Below, piece by piece: positions 49,981-61,539 of a stretch of DNA of 64,000 bases (positions are counted from its first letter, which is position 1; each line of letters opens with the position of its first letter). The position numbers were made by a program, and so were the translations under genes. The notes beneath the pieces were generated by a model. It was given only the letters and a program-made list of their open reading frames with translations, was not told where the DNA came from and made no database searches. The stretch is from Phytophthora hibernalis (lineage: Eukaryota > Oomycota > Peronosporomycetes > Peronosporales > Peronosporaceae): positions 1 to 64,000 of the forward strand of contig JAAKBF010000159.1 in the NCBI GenBank assembly GCA_012656075.1, in the 5' to 3' direction.

Positions 49981-51176
49981 TCAGCCGAAGAATTCTTGCA
50001 CGATGTCGGGCAGTGTCGAATTTGATGGGGACGCAGGTGTGCCGCTGTCATTTGACGAGAGTTCAAAAACTCGAGTGGGTTCTGGCTTCGTAGCTCCTCC
50101 GCCGCCACTTCAAGGCCGTCAGCGAGCACTGCGACGCGTATGCAGTTCGCGCAGAAAGTCAAGTTGCGCATGACAATACGGCGTGACGTGGACAGGAAGG
50201 CCAACTTCCTCATCGCACTGCAGGACGAACACACTTGGTTCATGCAGACTTGACACGTAGATGAAGCTTTCTTCACTGTCCGCTGACAGATCGAGCACAT
50301 GCCGCTGGCTCGGTCGAGCATGATGGTCTTCTTGGTCTTGAGCAGCCAATTGAGCTTCTTCATCTGGCCGCAGTACGCGCCTCTGCGGTAGGACATGAGC
50401 GCTTCGGCCGTTGCAGGAACGGCCACACTCGAGTGAATATCGCCCATGGAATCCACGAAGCCTTTCATGAAAACCTGCACGACTCCGGGCGATTTCTGTC
50501 GGAACAGGGCGACGATGGACAAGGTGCCGCGTACGATCTGGTGGTCCGTGAGCTCGCGGATGTCTGGGATCTGGAGCGAGTGCAGCAAACTGTAGCCGAT
50601 TTTCTCTCCAGTTACTTGATCCTCGATGATCCCCGTACCGTCCAAAAAGACAAAGTCTCGAGGTCGGATCACCCTTTTCAACAGGGCTGGGGCGAAGTCC
50701 GATACACTCCACTTGATGTAGAGTCCGTGAACTGGGTCTTCAACGGTGGGGACACAGATCTCGCTCAGGATCTTACCGTCGGCGATCTTGTCCACCATGT
50801 ACGCGGACTTGATCCGCATGAGTTCCATGGTGCAGTGGTGGATGCCGTACATCTGGTCGTTCAGACACCCGTCGATGGTGCCGACTGTCAAGACGCCGTG
50901 TAGTTTCCTCGAAAAGCTCATGGAGCCCACGCTTTCGCGCACGGAATTACGGGTGGCGGCTGGATCCCCGAGCTCTCGATCCAAGTACGAAGAGAGGCCA
51001 TCTCTTTTCTTGATGAGCTTCCAGCGTGCGTCATCGACCTCATCATTCTGTCGGAAGACTCGGAACTGCAGCACAGCATCGGCGACGAAAGCCGACGCCA
51101 AAGTTTTCAACGCGTCCTGGTCATCAAGAGGTAGTGAAAGGGTCGGGAGCGTGTCGGCCGGCAATGGGAACCGCAT
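49981..51176 (-). CDS. START domain plus FYVE-like zinc finger protein, copy 2
   Basis: Tandem paralogue of the gene at 48,261-49,472, about 508 bp away on the same strand. It starts MRFPLPADTLPTLSLPLDDQ at 51,176. It shares KLHGVLTVGTI, YIKWSVSDFAPALLKRVIRP, GEKIGYSLLHSLQIPDIREL, GFVDSMGDIHSSVAVPATAE and QMKKLNWLLKTKKTIMLDR, and has the same four CxxC pairs (CSIC, CQVC, CSSC, CANC). The raw frame runs past the homologous stop to 49,944 with an unrelated tail. Restoring one base in the A5 run at 50,065-50,069 gives ELSSNDSGTPASPSNSTLPD and the end IVQEFFG, matching copy 1 (ASPSNS...SEFFG). It then ends at 49,981 with 398 residues. The indel is probably a sequence error. Confidence 0.85.
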
Positions 51177-52540
51177 GACTGCAATCGAAATGAACAATGC
51201 TCGTGGTGACCTTGATGAGGTGGCAGGATCCCTCCTCTCCGGACCACTCGAAGTGGAGAGTGCTACGTGAGACCTTGCTCAACGTGCCAGATACCCAAGC
51301 AGAAGGGCAAACGTTGGACGTGAGACCCAGCTGGCGATGGGGAGTCGGTGGCCGTGCGTCTTACCTTCGCTGCCCCGGGAACCAAAATGCGGCAGGACCG
51401 GGAACTTCCGCGTTTTCACCATCTTGGGCCCTTGTCGACACTTGTCGACGGTCCATGGGGCCGTCTGCTTGTTCAACAAGTTGTTGGTTTAGCCTAAACT
51501 TTAGGATTGAGCTCAGTGAGCAGCAGAGCCCCAACACGGCAAAAAGTCGAGTCTGACTCAAACGCCTGCACCCACGGGCGACGACGGCGATGGCCTGATG
51601 GAGCGGTGCGTGAACTGGATCTTCATTTCCTGTCTGCCGACACTTGCATCCGGCGGTTGGTCAGCATGTCAACCGTGATCGGAATGGTACATGTACAGTG
51701 TATCTCTCTCTCGAAGCACCCCGAGTGTCATCACAAATGATTTTTGATTGCAGCCTCTCGTGGTTGTTGTTGAAAGCGGAGGCGCAATCAATGGTGTCGT
51801 TCGGGTGTCGAAGCAGTTGAAGACCGAAAGTTGCAAATGGTGAAGAGGCCGAGAAGCATTCCACACATTAAGCTTGTGTAAGTCGGCTTGGGTGTATGGA
51901 AAACCAAATAAAGCAACGAACCGCGTGTTCAAGCTCGTTCATGGAATCAATCGTTCTCTGCGTTGATGGTAGGATAGCACTACGGTACCTACAGTACTGT
52001 ATCCATTGAAGGAAATTCAAAAGGTGATGCAAAAGGAGACAATAGTAATTCATGTAGTGTCAAACAGCTAATAGTTAAAATACTAAAGTTATAGTGATCA
52101 TGAAATGAGACGGCGTCAAACGAAAAGATGCTTACTAACCTAAGTACTAATCGCGATTTAGGCACACGATTCGAAACAGGAGCGTCTCCTCTTTCGAATG
52201 GTCCCTTCAGACTATTGAAAAGTGAAATACTCGTTAGGCTTCGGTCCTCTAAAAAACATGTCTCCCTGTAGATGCAACTTTCTAGAATTTTTATGGCTCC
52301 CTTAGCGTAGTTTTTCCTGCTGAAGCGATTGCAACTATTCCCAGGTTCTAATTCGGATTCCTTCAGGTCTAAATTGAAGGGTCTATGAGTGATCTTGAAT
52401 TTGTGAGGGGTAATTATTTATAATTTTGGGTACGAAGGACCCATTTTGGATAGTTTAGGTATTGGACGAAAGGATCATTTGGATTAACTGCCATCATTCA
52501 GCTGCACTACTTATCTTTCTTGGCACGCTTCCGAGATTGT
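51177..52540. other. intergenic, no gene seen
   Basis: The first part must contain the promoter of START/FYVE copy 2. The remainder is AT-rich towards 52,500 and holds no convincing reading frame on either strand. Confidence 0.6.
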
Positions 52541-52580
52541 TTTCCTGTCTTCGGTTGAGCTGAGCTGTTCCTCGCTACTT

Positions 52581-54769
52581 TCATGAGGTCTTCGTTTTCA
52601 GTCGCTTGTTCTTTTGTGGGCTCCGTGGGGCATCTTCGGCTCTGGCAGAAGTAGTGGATGCTGTCTTTTTCTGGGCATTCGCTTTACGGCGAGCCTGCTT
52701 GGTTTCGTTCGCAAGTCTCTCCTCTTCATCGGTGGGCACGTCGTATATTGGGTCCGAAGCGTATTCCCTGGGGACATATGGCCGAATTTTGTTGTGCATC
52801 TGCTACTTCTTCTCTAAATTTGGAGCAGGGGTTGTAGAGGCTCTAGATGATTCTCAAGGAGGCCACGAAGTTTTACAGCGTCGGTGTGAATACCATCGAA
52901 AACACGCCGTAAATCTTGGTTAATAACCTCGTCAGCCGGTCCAATACGGCAACTCACAACTCCTGGATTTGACTCGCTCATGACAAAAATCTAGTAGCGC
53001 TGCAGGATAGCAAGATCCTTGTAGGCCTCTTTGACTACACCACGAAAGTTTTTCATCACCGCGTTGTCTTTGGGAATGTGCACGAGCGCCGAGCTCGTTG
53101 AAGACGCGTTTATCACCTCCAGCAACCGCTTGGTAGTCCACACGTCTTCTTTCGCAAACTTCTTCCTCATGTGATCTAAGCCACGGTCGACGGCATTCTT
53201 TGTGTGACCCTTCACGAAAAATTGAGCTCGACAGTTTCGAGTTCACTGGTTTGAGCCAATGCTAGCAGCATCTTGACGACGTAGTTGTTCTTGTTTTGCC
53301 ATCCGCAGTTGTCGGCGTAGATAGTTAGTTTGCGATGACCGTTTGCAAGCACAATCCGCTGGATGAAGTGATAGAGCATGCTATTAACTTCGTCCGAACC
53401 TTTCCCAGCGACCGACTCGTCGTAGAAGTAGTTGTACTGAATGCTTTTGTTGGCATAGTAAATGCCAAACACGTTCACGTTCACCAACGACAGGAAGTAC
53501 CACTGGGATGGCGTGAAAGTCACACTCGGCAGCGTGAGATTTTGGCTGAAGTCCATCACAATCACATCACAATCACATCACGCTCTTCAGATACTGCTTG
53601 TAAGTCACACTGATACTCCAACCTATTGAAAATGTTCACAGCAAATCAAAATGATGTTAGTATCCATGTCCAAACAAAATGATTCTTATATCCGTACCTC
53701 ATCGCTTTGGCCGAAGCTGTGTGACTGCCAAGCTCCTCGGTGAGTTCTGCAGTGGCATTCGAGCGCATTCGGGCGTACAGGATGGAGCACATGTCACATA
53801 CGTTGCTTCGAGGGATCGGATTCGAATCGCAGGACAATACTGCTGAAGTAACTTCCGAAACGTAGATGGACGTGGTTCTCGCACTTCCAAGTCGTTCTCC
53901 ACTACGAAGTTGTGCATTTCTGTGAATAGTTGGTCCCACGTGAAGTAAGCAGGTAACAACGTGTAGTTTTCATCGGTGTACTGCTTGCGAACAACTCCAT
54001 CAATCGTTTTCTGAGTCCGAACTCATACAGGAACGACGTCACCTAACGTCGCCGCAAATGAACGGAACCAGGCCACCAGCCATTGAATATCGATCTTGGC
54101 AGCGTTGATGTTCATCCGTCCCCGGTGAGTCTTGACGGAGAACGCGCCCCTTTGTATCTGGTGTCGGTAGCGAGTGATGGTTGCAGTAGAGACATCGTAG
54201 ACGGCGCACCAGGATTCACGACACACACGCCCAACTAGAGGAAGAAAGTAAGCGAAAACCTGTCGCACTCCAGTCCCACGCCGACGCAGTGCCGTATCCG
54301 TCTTCATCAGCATGACCAGCGACGTTAGCACACTCTGTTTCTTTTCTTGGGGCGTCACATACGATAGAGAGCACAAGAAGTTTTCGATCTCGGCCGCCTT
54401 CCCTTGAAGGCAGTGATCATCACACGTATCTGCACGAATTAAACGCGTAACTCGATCGCGAAGCTCGTCGTCAATCAAAACGACGTTCCCGTCCTCAGCG
54501 AAGTCGTCATCAGATTCTGCTTCCGATTGCTCTTCCGCAACTACTCCAGCACTTGACACTCCACTTGAATCGTCCTTTTCAGGCTCCCATGAACTATCTT
54601 CCGAGGCGTCGTCGCTTGATCCTTCTGGGTCTGGTCGAAGTGAGCCTAGTAGCTTCCTGTGACTGGCGAGGAGATCGTCTTGTCCGAGAGACATAGTGTC
54701 GTCTGTATTATCGCCACCGTCTGGAGGCGAGCTGCTGCCTGGAGCTACGCCCGTCACCCTCGTGTCCAT
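52581..54769 (-). pseudogene. DUF7869-type transposon protein, disrupted
   Basis: The start is ATG 54,769 (MDTRVTGVAPGSSSPPDGG). An acidic N-terminus is followed by QVFAYFLPLVGRVCRESWC and a helix-turn-helix-like segment (YDVSTATITRYRHQIQRG). An in-frame TGA at 54,023-54,025 interrupts GDVVPV/VRTQKTIDGVVR. Next are TWDQLFTEMHNFVV, RSNVCDMCSILYARMRS, a likely intron (donor GTACGG after AKAMR, acceptor TTCAATAG), then LEYQCDLQAVSEERDVIVM. The core motifs of the family follow: MDFSQNLTLPS, IYADNCGWQNKNNYVVKMLL and FVKGHTKNAVDRG. The C-terminus is MHNKIRPYVPREYASDPIYD. Lesions are the TGA, a frame change near 53,820, an 11-bp tandem duplication at about 53,557-53,578, and one missing base in the A5 run at 53,217-53,221. 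The domain recurs in oomycete repeats and is thought to be transposon-derived; its mechanism is not established here. Confidence 0.8.
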
Positions 54770-55013
54770 CGACTGGAAAAAATGGGTAATTGTGGGTAGG
54801 GGCTCTTTGTGAGAAATTTCGGTTAGGTTCGATTTTGGTTGACCAATCTTTAAAGCCGTTTATCTCGAAAACTACAAATGGTCCGTAAGCATCAGGCGTC
54901 TCAAATGATAAAAGTACAGGTGCTATTGTCATACCCTTTAAAAAAAGTATAGTAGTATGTACGGGTAGTATTAATACCAAGTAGTATTAATACACATATC
55001 CTTCCAGAATCGA

Positions 55014-57133
55014 ATGGCATCACCTCCGTCTCCTCTGCTGTCCGTGACGTTGCTCTTCCGGTCCAAGTCCGCGTTCGGTTCTCTTGCTCACGTAGTCGAC
55101 AGCACCTCTTCCTTCCTGGACTCGTCGGTCGAGTTGCCGCTCTCGAAAGCCTGCGAATTCGAGTCTCTACCGCTCTTAAACCGGATCTGGACCACCCTCG
55201 TAGGTGTTGAGACCGGTAGTTACCACTGCTGGTCCGTCCGCCGCCTTCTCCACACGGAGCCTCACTACCAGTAATTCCAATTCACTAAATGCCTACTTGT
55301 GGCCATTAAACGCCTTGATGTAGAACTGGTCGAGTGGCTTTTGGACCATTTCTGGAGGTTCGACGTCCGACGAAATGTGGTGGAAGCGGCTGCAGCCACT
55401 GGATCAATGGACATTTTGAGCCTTTTCCACGACTTGGGCACCAATTTGAACCCCACTGACTCTGACGACGAGATGGACTCGGGTCCTCCGTACGTCGATT
55501 GGGGCGGTGAAGACGCCGGAGAAGCAGCTTTAGCAGGTCATGGAGACGTTACGAGGTGGCTCTACCGGTTTGCTGAAAGTGACGCCAGAGACGATGATCG
55601 GGCGTTGCAAAATGCAATGGATAGTGGAAACGTGGATCTGTTTGCCTGGCTGTCTGACACTCTTGGGCAGAGTTTCCAGGGTGGCTGCTGAAAACGCGTA
55701 CTTAAACGCTGCTGCAAATGGGGACTTAAGGATGCTGAATGAGATGGACGAACAGAATCTTTTGAAAGATGAAAACCTGGGAGTTCTGCTGAAAGCAGCA
55801 GAGCGGGGACACTTGGACGTTGTGCACTGGGTCATTGAGCGGGTCCAGATCTGGACTCGGATAGTGACGACGACAGCGATGACTTCGAGTTTGGCTACGG
55901 ATTTTTAGTACTCATAGAAACAATCAAAGGATTTTAGGCCCTGCACATATTACGAGTGTAGGGAGAAGCGAGCCTTGCCATCCACGCCGCCGCCATCAAT
56001 GGTCATTTAGACGTCGCCAAGTACATTCACGCTCGCGCTGACACCCCGCTGAATTCTGCGGAAACCTCTCGAATGAATAAGCGGCGCTCGAAAACTATGG
56101 AAACTCTAACGAACCGGATTGGACCAGATCATCTTGCTGCAGATGTATCGGCTCGTACCATGCTGATCGCTGCGCGAAAGGGTATGCTTGATATCGTACA
56201 GTGGGTTTATTCGGAGTTTAGCATCCAGCACGAACTCTTTCGGGCGTACGAGCGGGACGAACGAAAACACAACAGCGCAATCGATGCAGCAGCGAGTAAT
56301 GGACATTTGGAGATCGTGCAGTATTTGCATCAAGTTGGCCAGGAGGTCCCGGTCATAGTTATGCCAAAGCGGAGATATGAACGATTTCCGAGTCTGAGCT
56401 TATCTGACTCGGATGAGCTACCGCCACCAGACAAACCGTCAATGTCTGGATGCACGAAGGCTGTGATGGACGTCGCTGCTGCAAATGGTCGCTTGGCTGT
56501 TGTTCGTTGGCTTAATACCAACCGAAAGGAAGGCTGCTCGGCCTACGCTATGGACAATGCGGCGAAAAATGGTCATTTGGAAATTGTGCAGTGGTTGCAC
56601 GAAAACACGAAGGTAGGCTGCACGACTGCTGCGATGGATAATGCGGCATCGGAAGGCCACCTCGAAGTCGTGAAGTGGCTGAGTGAAAACCGATCTGAGG
56701 GCTGCACGATTGCTGCTATGGATGGAGCAGCATCGAAAGGCCACCTCGAGGTCGTGAAGTGGTTAAGTGAGAACCGATTTGAGGGCTGTACGGCGGCTGC
56801 ACTGGATGGCGCTGCTAAAAGTGGAGCCCTAGATGTCGTAAAGTGGCTGCACGCGCATCGCACTGAAGTTGCACGACGGAAGCTATGGATAACGCTGCTG
56901 CATATGGTCATCTACGAATCATGCGATGGCTGCATGAACATCGCTCAGAAGGATGCACGACCGCAGCCATGGACAGCGCAGTCGGTAGGGAACAGTTTGA
57001 AGCGGTGCTGCTGCTGCACAGGATGAGAGACGCAGGGTACTCAGCCAGTGCTGTGAGCGTTTGGTTTCCGGACATCTACGAATGGATCCATGAGCAATAC
57101 CCCGACATCGTAGACGCTGCACACGAAGAGTGA
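55014..57133 (+). pseudogene. oomycete ankyrin-repeat protein gene, multiply disrupted
   Basis: The start is ATG 55,014. The leader (VTLLFRSKSAFGSLAHVVDS, KACEFESLPLLNRIWTT) is the N-terminal signature of this expanded oomycete family. An in-frame TAA at 55,272 separates LHTEPHYQ from FQFTKCLLVAIKRLDVELVE. Ankyrin units continue with frame changes near 55,670, 55,845 and 55,960. From about 55,970 to 56,860 a long clean frame carries at least eight units, including MDNAAKNGHLEIVQWLHEN and GCTIAAMDGAASKGHLEVV. A single missing G near 56,868 (expected EGCTTEAMDNAA) shifts the frame, which resumes to the stop at 57,133 with C-terminal cap FPDIYEWIHEQYPDIV. The stop and several breaks suggest a pseudogene, although some indels may be sequence errors. 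Ankyrin repeats mediate protein-protein contacts; the partner is unknown. Confidence 0.8.
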
Positions 57134-57837
57134 GAGTTCAACCACCACCAACGTCTTATCAGAAGTACCTAGCATGCTAGGTACCGTCTCGAAGCTTTCG
57201 TCTACAGGAACGCAACGCAAATCGCGACTAACGATGACGATGCTGCACACATGAGCTGCATCGATTCCCAGAGGCATTGCGAGTAGTTCTGAGACGCTAC
57301 AGTCGCAAGGCATGGAGAGGTCCGAAGTAAACACGCTCTTCAATGTAACCAGCCATTGCATGCCATGAAGGTCAAGACGTTTGAAAGTTTTGAACAGTCT
57401 CTTTCAACTTCAAATCGCTTTGTAAGATCATTTCATGGCTAAGCTGATGTCTGAAAAGCACCATTGGACAACGAGAGGAGTGCAACTAATATAACATCAA
57501 GCTGCGCGCCGTAATCGTCAACCAACCGCATGAAGCCGAACAGCAATTTGACAGCGAGACAATCATTTTGTCGTAGGTCGTCTTGAAGCAGAATATCAGA
57601 AAGAGATAAATGGATCGTATTCAAAAGGTCTACATAAACTTGTTTGAACACTCTAAGCTTTCATTTTTTCTAAATTGCTCAGTCTCTATTATACCAGGGT
57701 ATTAAATGATAGCGTGACCCATTGTGCCGACTAGCGAAAAATACGGTCGCGTATCCATCTCGACACTCGAATTCCGTCGGACCTCTAGCGGAACCGTCCC
57801 GACCATCAATGAATCACTTTCGAATTGGCTTTGTGCA
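57134..57837. other. intergenic, no gene seen
   Basis: No convincing reading frame. The right end should hold the promoter of the START-less FYVE-like gene. Confidence 0.55.
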
Positions 57838-58509
57838 ATGATCAAGCGGTTCGCCAACCCGTTTGCACCGCTGCAGCTTAACGGCACAGCAGCCGACGAG
57901 TTGGAGAGACTCGCGCACATGTTCGTGCAGGAGCACATAGGTCTCTACGAACAATTTCTAAGCGAGAACAACAGCCGCGTCAATCGGCAGCGTTGGAAAC
58001 TCGTGAGCGAACAAGGCGCATGTCGTGCCTATGGAGAACGCAGATGCAGCATCGACGACAGCTCCAGCTCCAGTGAAGACGACGTGCCGATCCACGCCGA
58101 CACGCCCCGGTCCGAACTCCCAACCATCCTAGTAACTGGCACTGTGTTAGGCGAACTGGAAGACGCTGTCAAGGCCTCGGACACGTGTGTGACCTGCAAG
58201 AACTCGTCAACCCAGTCACTGAACCTCTTGGACAAGAAGCGGAGACGCACGTGCAAAATCTGGATTCATTACGTGTGCAAGTCGTATCGCGAGGGACGCA
58301 AGCTCTGCTTCATGATGCCGGACCATCGGCTTGTAGAACAGGAAGTCTATTTTTGCAAGCCGTGCTTGAGTGAAACACTGTCCTCCAGTGCACATGCCAT
58401 AGCGCGGGATGAAATCATCACATTTGGCGAAGTACACGAGTGGAGCAACACGTACGGCAGCTCCTCCGGGGATGAACCGGTCCCACTCGACGACCTGAAC
58501 GATCACTAA
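57838..58509 (+). CDS. START/FYVE-family relative lacking most of START, 223 aa
   Basis: The start is ATG 57,838 (MIKRFANPFAPLQLNGTAAD), chosen because it aligns with MRFPLPADTFPPLILSEDDQ of the 48-51 kb genes. The next part, ELERLAHMFVQEHIGLYEQF...RQRWKLVSEQGACRAYGERR, aligns with their N-termini. A Ser/Asp stretch and TILVTGTVLGELEDAVKAS match LHGVLSVGTIPGEFNDM. There the homology jumps directly to a Cys-rich finger (CVTCKN, TCKIWIHYVCKSYREGRKLC, YFCKPC), omitting the roughly 150 residues that form most of START. The finger spacing also differs, with a His in IWIHYVC. The frame is fully open and has a normal stop. It may be a functional short paralogue or a neutral relic; the uninterrupted frame favours the former. 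Confidence 0.68.
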   Translation: MIKRFANPFAPLQLNGTAADELERLAHMFVQEHIGLYEQFLSENNSRVNRQRWKLVSEQGACRAYGERRCSIDDSSSSSEDDVPIHADTPRSELPTILVTGTVLGELEDAVKASDTCVTCKNSSTQSLNLLDKKRRRTCKIWIHYVCKSYREGRKLCFMMPDHRLVEQEVYFCKPCLSETLSSSAHAIARDEIITFGEVHEWSNTYGSSSGDEPVPLDDLNDH

Positions 58510-58922
58510 GTAACCTGAAGGAGATGGGGATCATCAAGATGGCAGTGAATGTGTATGAAGTGAGGGGCCGAGCCTCACTGCGCAGTAAAATGAACAACAA
58601 TTTAATGGTGACTCATGAAACAACACTTACGGTGGCTTGTCTGCTCTAGGATATGAACTTCATCGTGAAGTTTACCACAAAACAAGAACATTTGTGATGA
58701 CACACGCTAAGCTGTCGTTATCTGGCAGAAGTTCACATGAGGCACCGTATTAACAATAATCAACCTCCCCATCCAATGCAGCAGTCAAGTGTCGATATCG
58801 AGTTGCTTCTCCTGCATTTAACAGCTGCACACTTTCAAGAACTACACTATCGTTAGATTATGAAATTCGTATGATGATGTATTTGAGTCATTTCTTGACT
58901 ACATGTACTACGTAGTAGTTGC
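58510..58922. other. intergenic between convergent genes, no gene seen
   Basis: The 3' ends of the START-less gene (plus) and the Rh transporter (minus) face each other here. A palindrome tactacgtagta lies at about 58,907-58,918, directly beside the transporter stop codon. No reading frame is supported. Confidence 0.55.
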
Positions 58923-60316
58923 TCAAGCCTGGCATTCCTCCGGTACGTGGAACCACTCCTCGTCTTCGTACTTAAGTTTCTGCTGACGGAAGAGCGGGGA
59001 CTTGAGGAAGAAACCCACGAGGAAGCCCGAGATCGTGCCGATTCCCACAGAAGACACGATGGCAAGAAGCTGGTACCAGCCCTGCTCGCTGGCGGAACGG
59101 TAGGCGCGTGCTGCGTACACGTCCGTCAAGCTATCTCCGTAGAAACTGTCGGACGCACTGAAGGTGATGATAGCACCAGCGAGTCCGCCAACCACACCCG
59201 GCATTCCGTGCAAGTTGAGAATGCCGCACGTGTCGGACATGCGGATGGTCTCCTCAAGCGTGGGGACACGAAGCTGAAGCCAAACACGGACGCGATTCCA
59301 ACAACGAGACCCACCGTGATGGACGCGGCAGGGCTGATCGCGAGGTTGCAGCTCGTGCCCATTGCAACACCACCCGCAAGTGTGGCGTTTTGAATGTGCA
59401 CCATGTCCAATTTCTTGGAGTGGCTCATGACTTTGCTCGCAACGAAAGCCGACGCGCAAGACGCCGCAATACTCAGTACAGTGTTCATGACAGCGCGTTC
59501 CTGCTGGAAGCCGTCCGAGCCCACCAGAGCAGCGTTGAAGGAAGGCCAGTACATCCACAGGAAGAGCGTACCAATCATGGCAAACACGTCCGAGTGGTAT
59601 CGTGACGTGTTGTGCACTTGCTCAACGGAACTGGGAGCTCCCAGTTGAATGGTGAGTGCGAGTCCGAAAAAGGCACCGAACGAGTGAATGACCATGGAGC
59701 CGCCAGCGTCGGTCACCTTCAGTTGTTCCAGCACAATGTACTCGTTGAAGGCGTAGAAGATGATTTCGAGGAAAGTCATCCACACTAGTTGTGTAGGGGT
59801 GGTCTTACCCAGGACGGCTCCAAAGCTGATGAGCACAGCACCCGCAGCAAAGTCTCCGTTGATCATCGTCGGGATGTCCAAGAGTTTGCTCGTGTAGTGG
59901 TTGCCACCAATCTGATGAGCCATGGTCACTGCAATGATGCCCCATTCAAGGGCGAGCACCGCGATGAGGAAGTTGAGCGACACTGCACTCATGCTGTACT
60001 TGCGTAGGAAGGTCATCAAGAAGCCGAAACCAATGTAGATCATCACGTGGACGTCCATGTACATGGGGTAGTAGTTGAGAGTGCTGGTGGTGTCGGTTTC
60101 AGCATTGCCAGGGCTCGGCATGTCGAATTTGAGGGCGAAGAAGATCAGACACACGGCCTGGAACAGAATGATCGACAGCGCGAAGCCTTTTTCCTGCGTC
60201 GGCGGCGAGCTGCGGCCATTGGGCGTCGAGACGCTGGCGTAGTCGCCGTCCGACGGGGTGGTCGTGATGGAAGTCCACATTTTGTCGGCAAACGCGGCCA
60301 CGCGGTTGAAAACCAT
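58923..60316 (-). CDS. Rh-type ammonium/ammonia transporter
   Basis: Polytopic plasma-membrane channel of the Amt/Mep/Rh superfamily, moving NH3/NH4+. The start is ATG 60,316 (MVFNRVAAFADKMWTSITT), preferred over an upstream non-ATG start. About 11-12 hydrophobic segments follow, beginning FALSIILFQAVCLIFFALKF. Rh-type signatures include NFLIAVLALEWGIIAVTM, GGSMVIHSFGAFFGLALTI (first channel His) and GILNLHGMPGVVGGLAGAI (second channel His). The NLHGMPGV wording is typical of Rh proteins rather than classical Amt. The frame breaks at the C-run (GGGG on the plus strand, 59,262-59,265): one extra base restores FSFVSPTLEETIRMSDTCGI and gives exactly 465 codons. The C-terminal tail ends KLKYEDEEWFHVPEECQA. 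Both pore histidines survive, so a functional gene with a homopolymer error is likely. Confidence 0.88.
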
Positions 60317-61539
60317 GACGCTGATGGATCCTTTGGTTGATGGTGGCTCGGCACCGGAAATTGGAGAATGAACAGCGAACAAGAGCTCGAAGCGTGCCTC
60401 GGGGCCAACCGAAGTGCATACTTGCAGTTGGGAATCGCCTGTTAAAGCTGAAGCTCAAGTTGAACTAGTATTGATTAGAAGAAAACCCTCCGGCATCTGG
60501 ATTGGATGGGATAGTGCTGGGACCTACAAAAGCACTGGTCGCGGCAGCAAACGGCAAAGGACGCGAGCCAAATAACGAGACGAGGCAAAGTTCGTCGCGT
60601 TGCAATTCATGAGACATAGTGCATGACGCGCACGACGCTCCCGCGCTGCAGTTTATGGCAGCCCCCAAAGGTACACGTGGACATGTTTTCCGGTGCTTTT
60701 CGCCCAAAGGTCAGATCTAGCCGTTGTTCAGCTGTCGTGCTTGCAGTTCACGAATAAGTTCCGATTTTTCTTGCCAAACAGGGAACGCTTCGCTACCTAC
60801 TTGGATATTTCAACGTGCTGTTGAACACGTGCAGACATGTCTTGGCATGACACTTCAACGGTGGACGCGTGGACGATCAGTAGGGATTTTTTCAGTTTTT
60901 TCAGTTATGCTGTTGGAGACTCCAACAGCAGCAACTCCAACTTGGAGTTGAAGGGAGCGTTTCATGCCTTGGCAATTGCGCCAGTTCCGCAGAATGGAGC
61001 CGACGCCTGCGGATGGCACACGACTTCGTGAAGAAAAGATCAAGCTCGAGTTTAGAGAATAGGTTAAATTAAATAGCAAAAGTTTCACTACTTTTCCGCC
61101 CAAGGATTGCCCGCCAAGATAATGAATGGCTTCACTTGAACTCAATCCGCAGATATTACGCCTCCAGCTTCAGCTGCGAAAGGCAACATCTGCATGATCA
61201 ATTGCGCGAGCTTTGAGCTTTGGAGACATCCCGTCGTTTCCCGAGCAATAATCACAGGAGCGATTCCAGTCTGAAGCTACACATACGGTAGCGATTTCAC
61301 AGGTATTAAGTATGGTCACACTGCAGATAGGCAAACTATTCATTTCATCACCAAACAGATACAAGAGGGTATTAGTATTACATAATGTGCGAAGCGAACC
61401 CCATGCTTCGATGCGATCCAAAAGCGTTGTTGAAGATTCATGACAAAATACATTTCGAAGCGATCACAGGTGAAGCGATGGGTGAGAGCGATATCATCCT
61501 GATCTGTTCGAGCCACAATCAGAGCAATCTCTTGGGTGA
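60317..61539. other. intergenic, no gene seen
   Basis: The left part should hold the Rh transporter promoter. Near 60,890-60,960 there are short self-similar runs (ttttttcagttttttcagtt and repeats of ctccaac). No reading frame is convincing. Confidence 0.55.

Noticed and set aside
58947..60340. Several plus-strand frames (up to 148 aa)
   Set aside because: Antisense shadows of the Rh transporter; His/Arg-rich composition typical of reverse complements.
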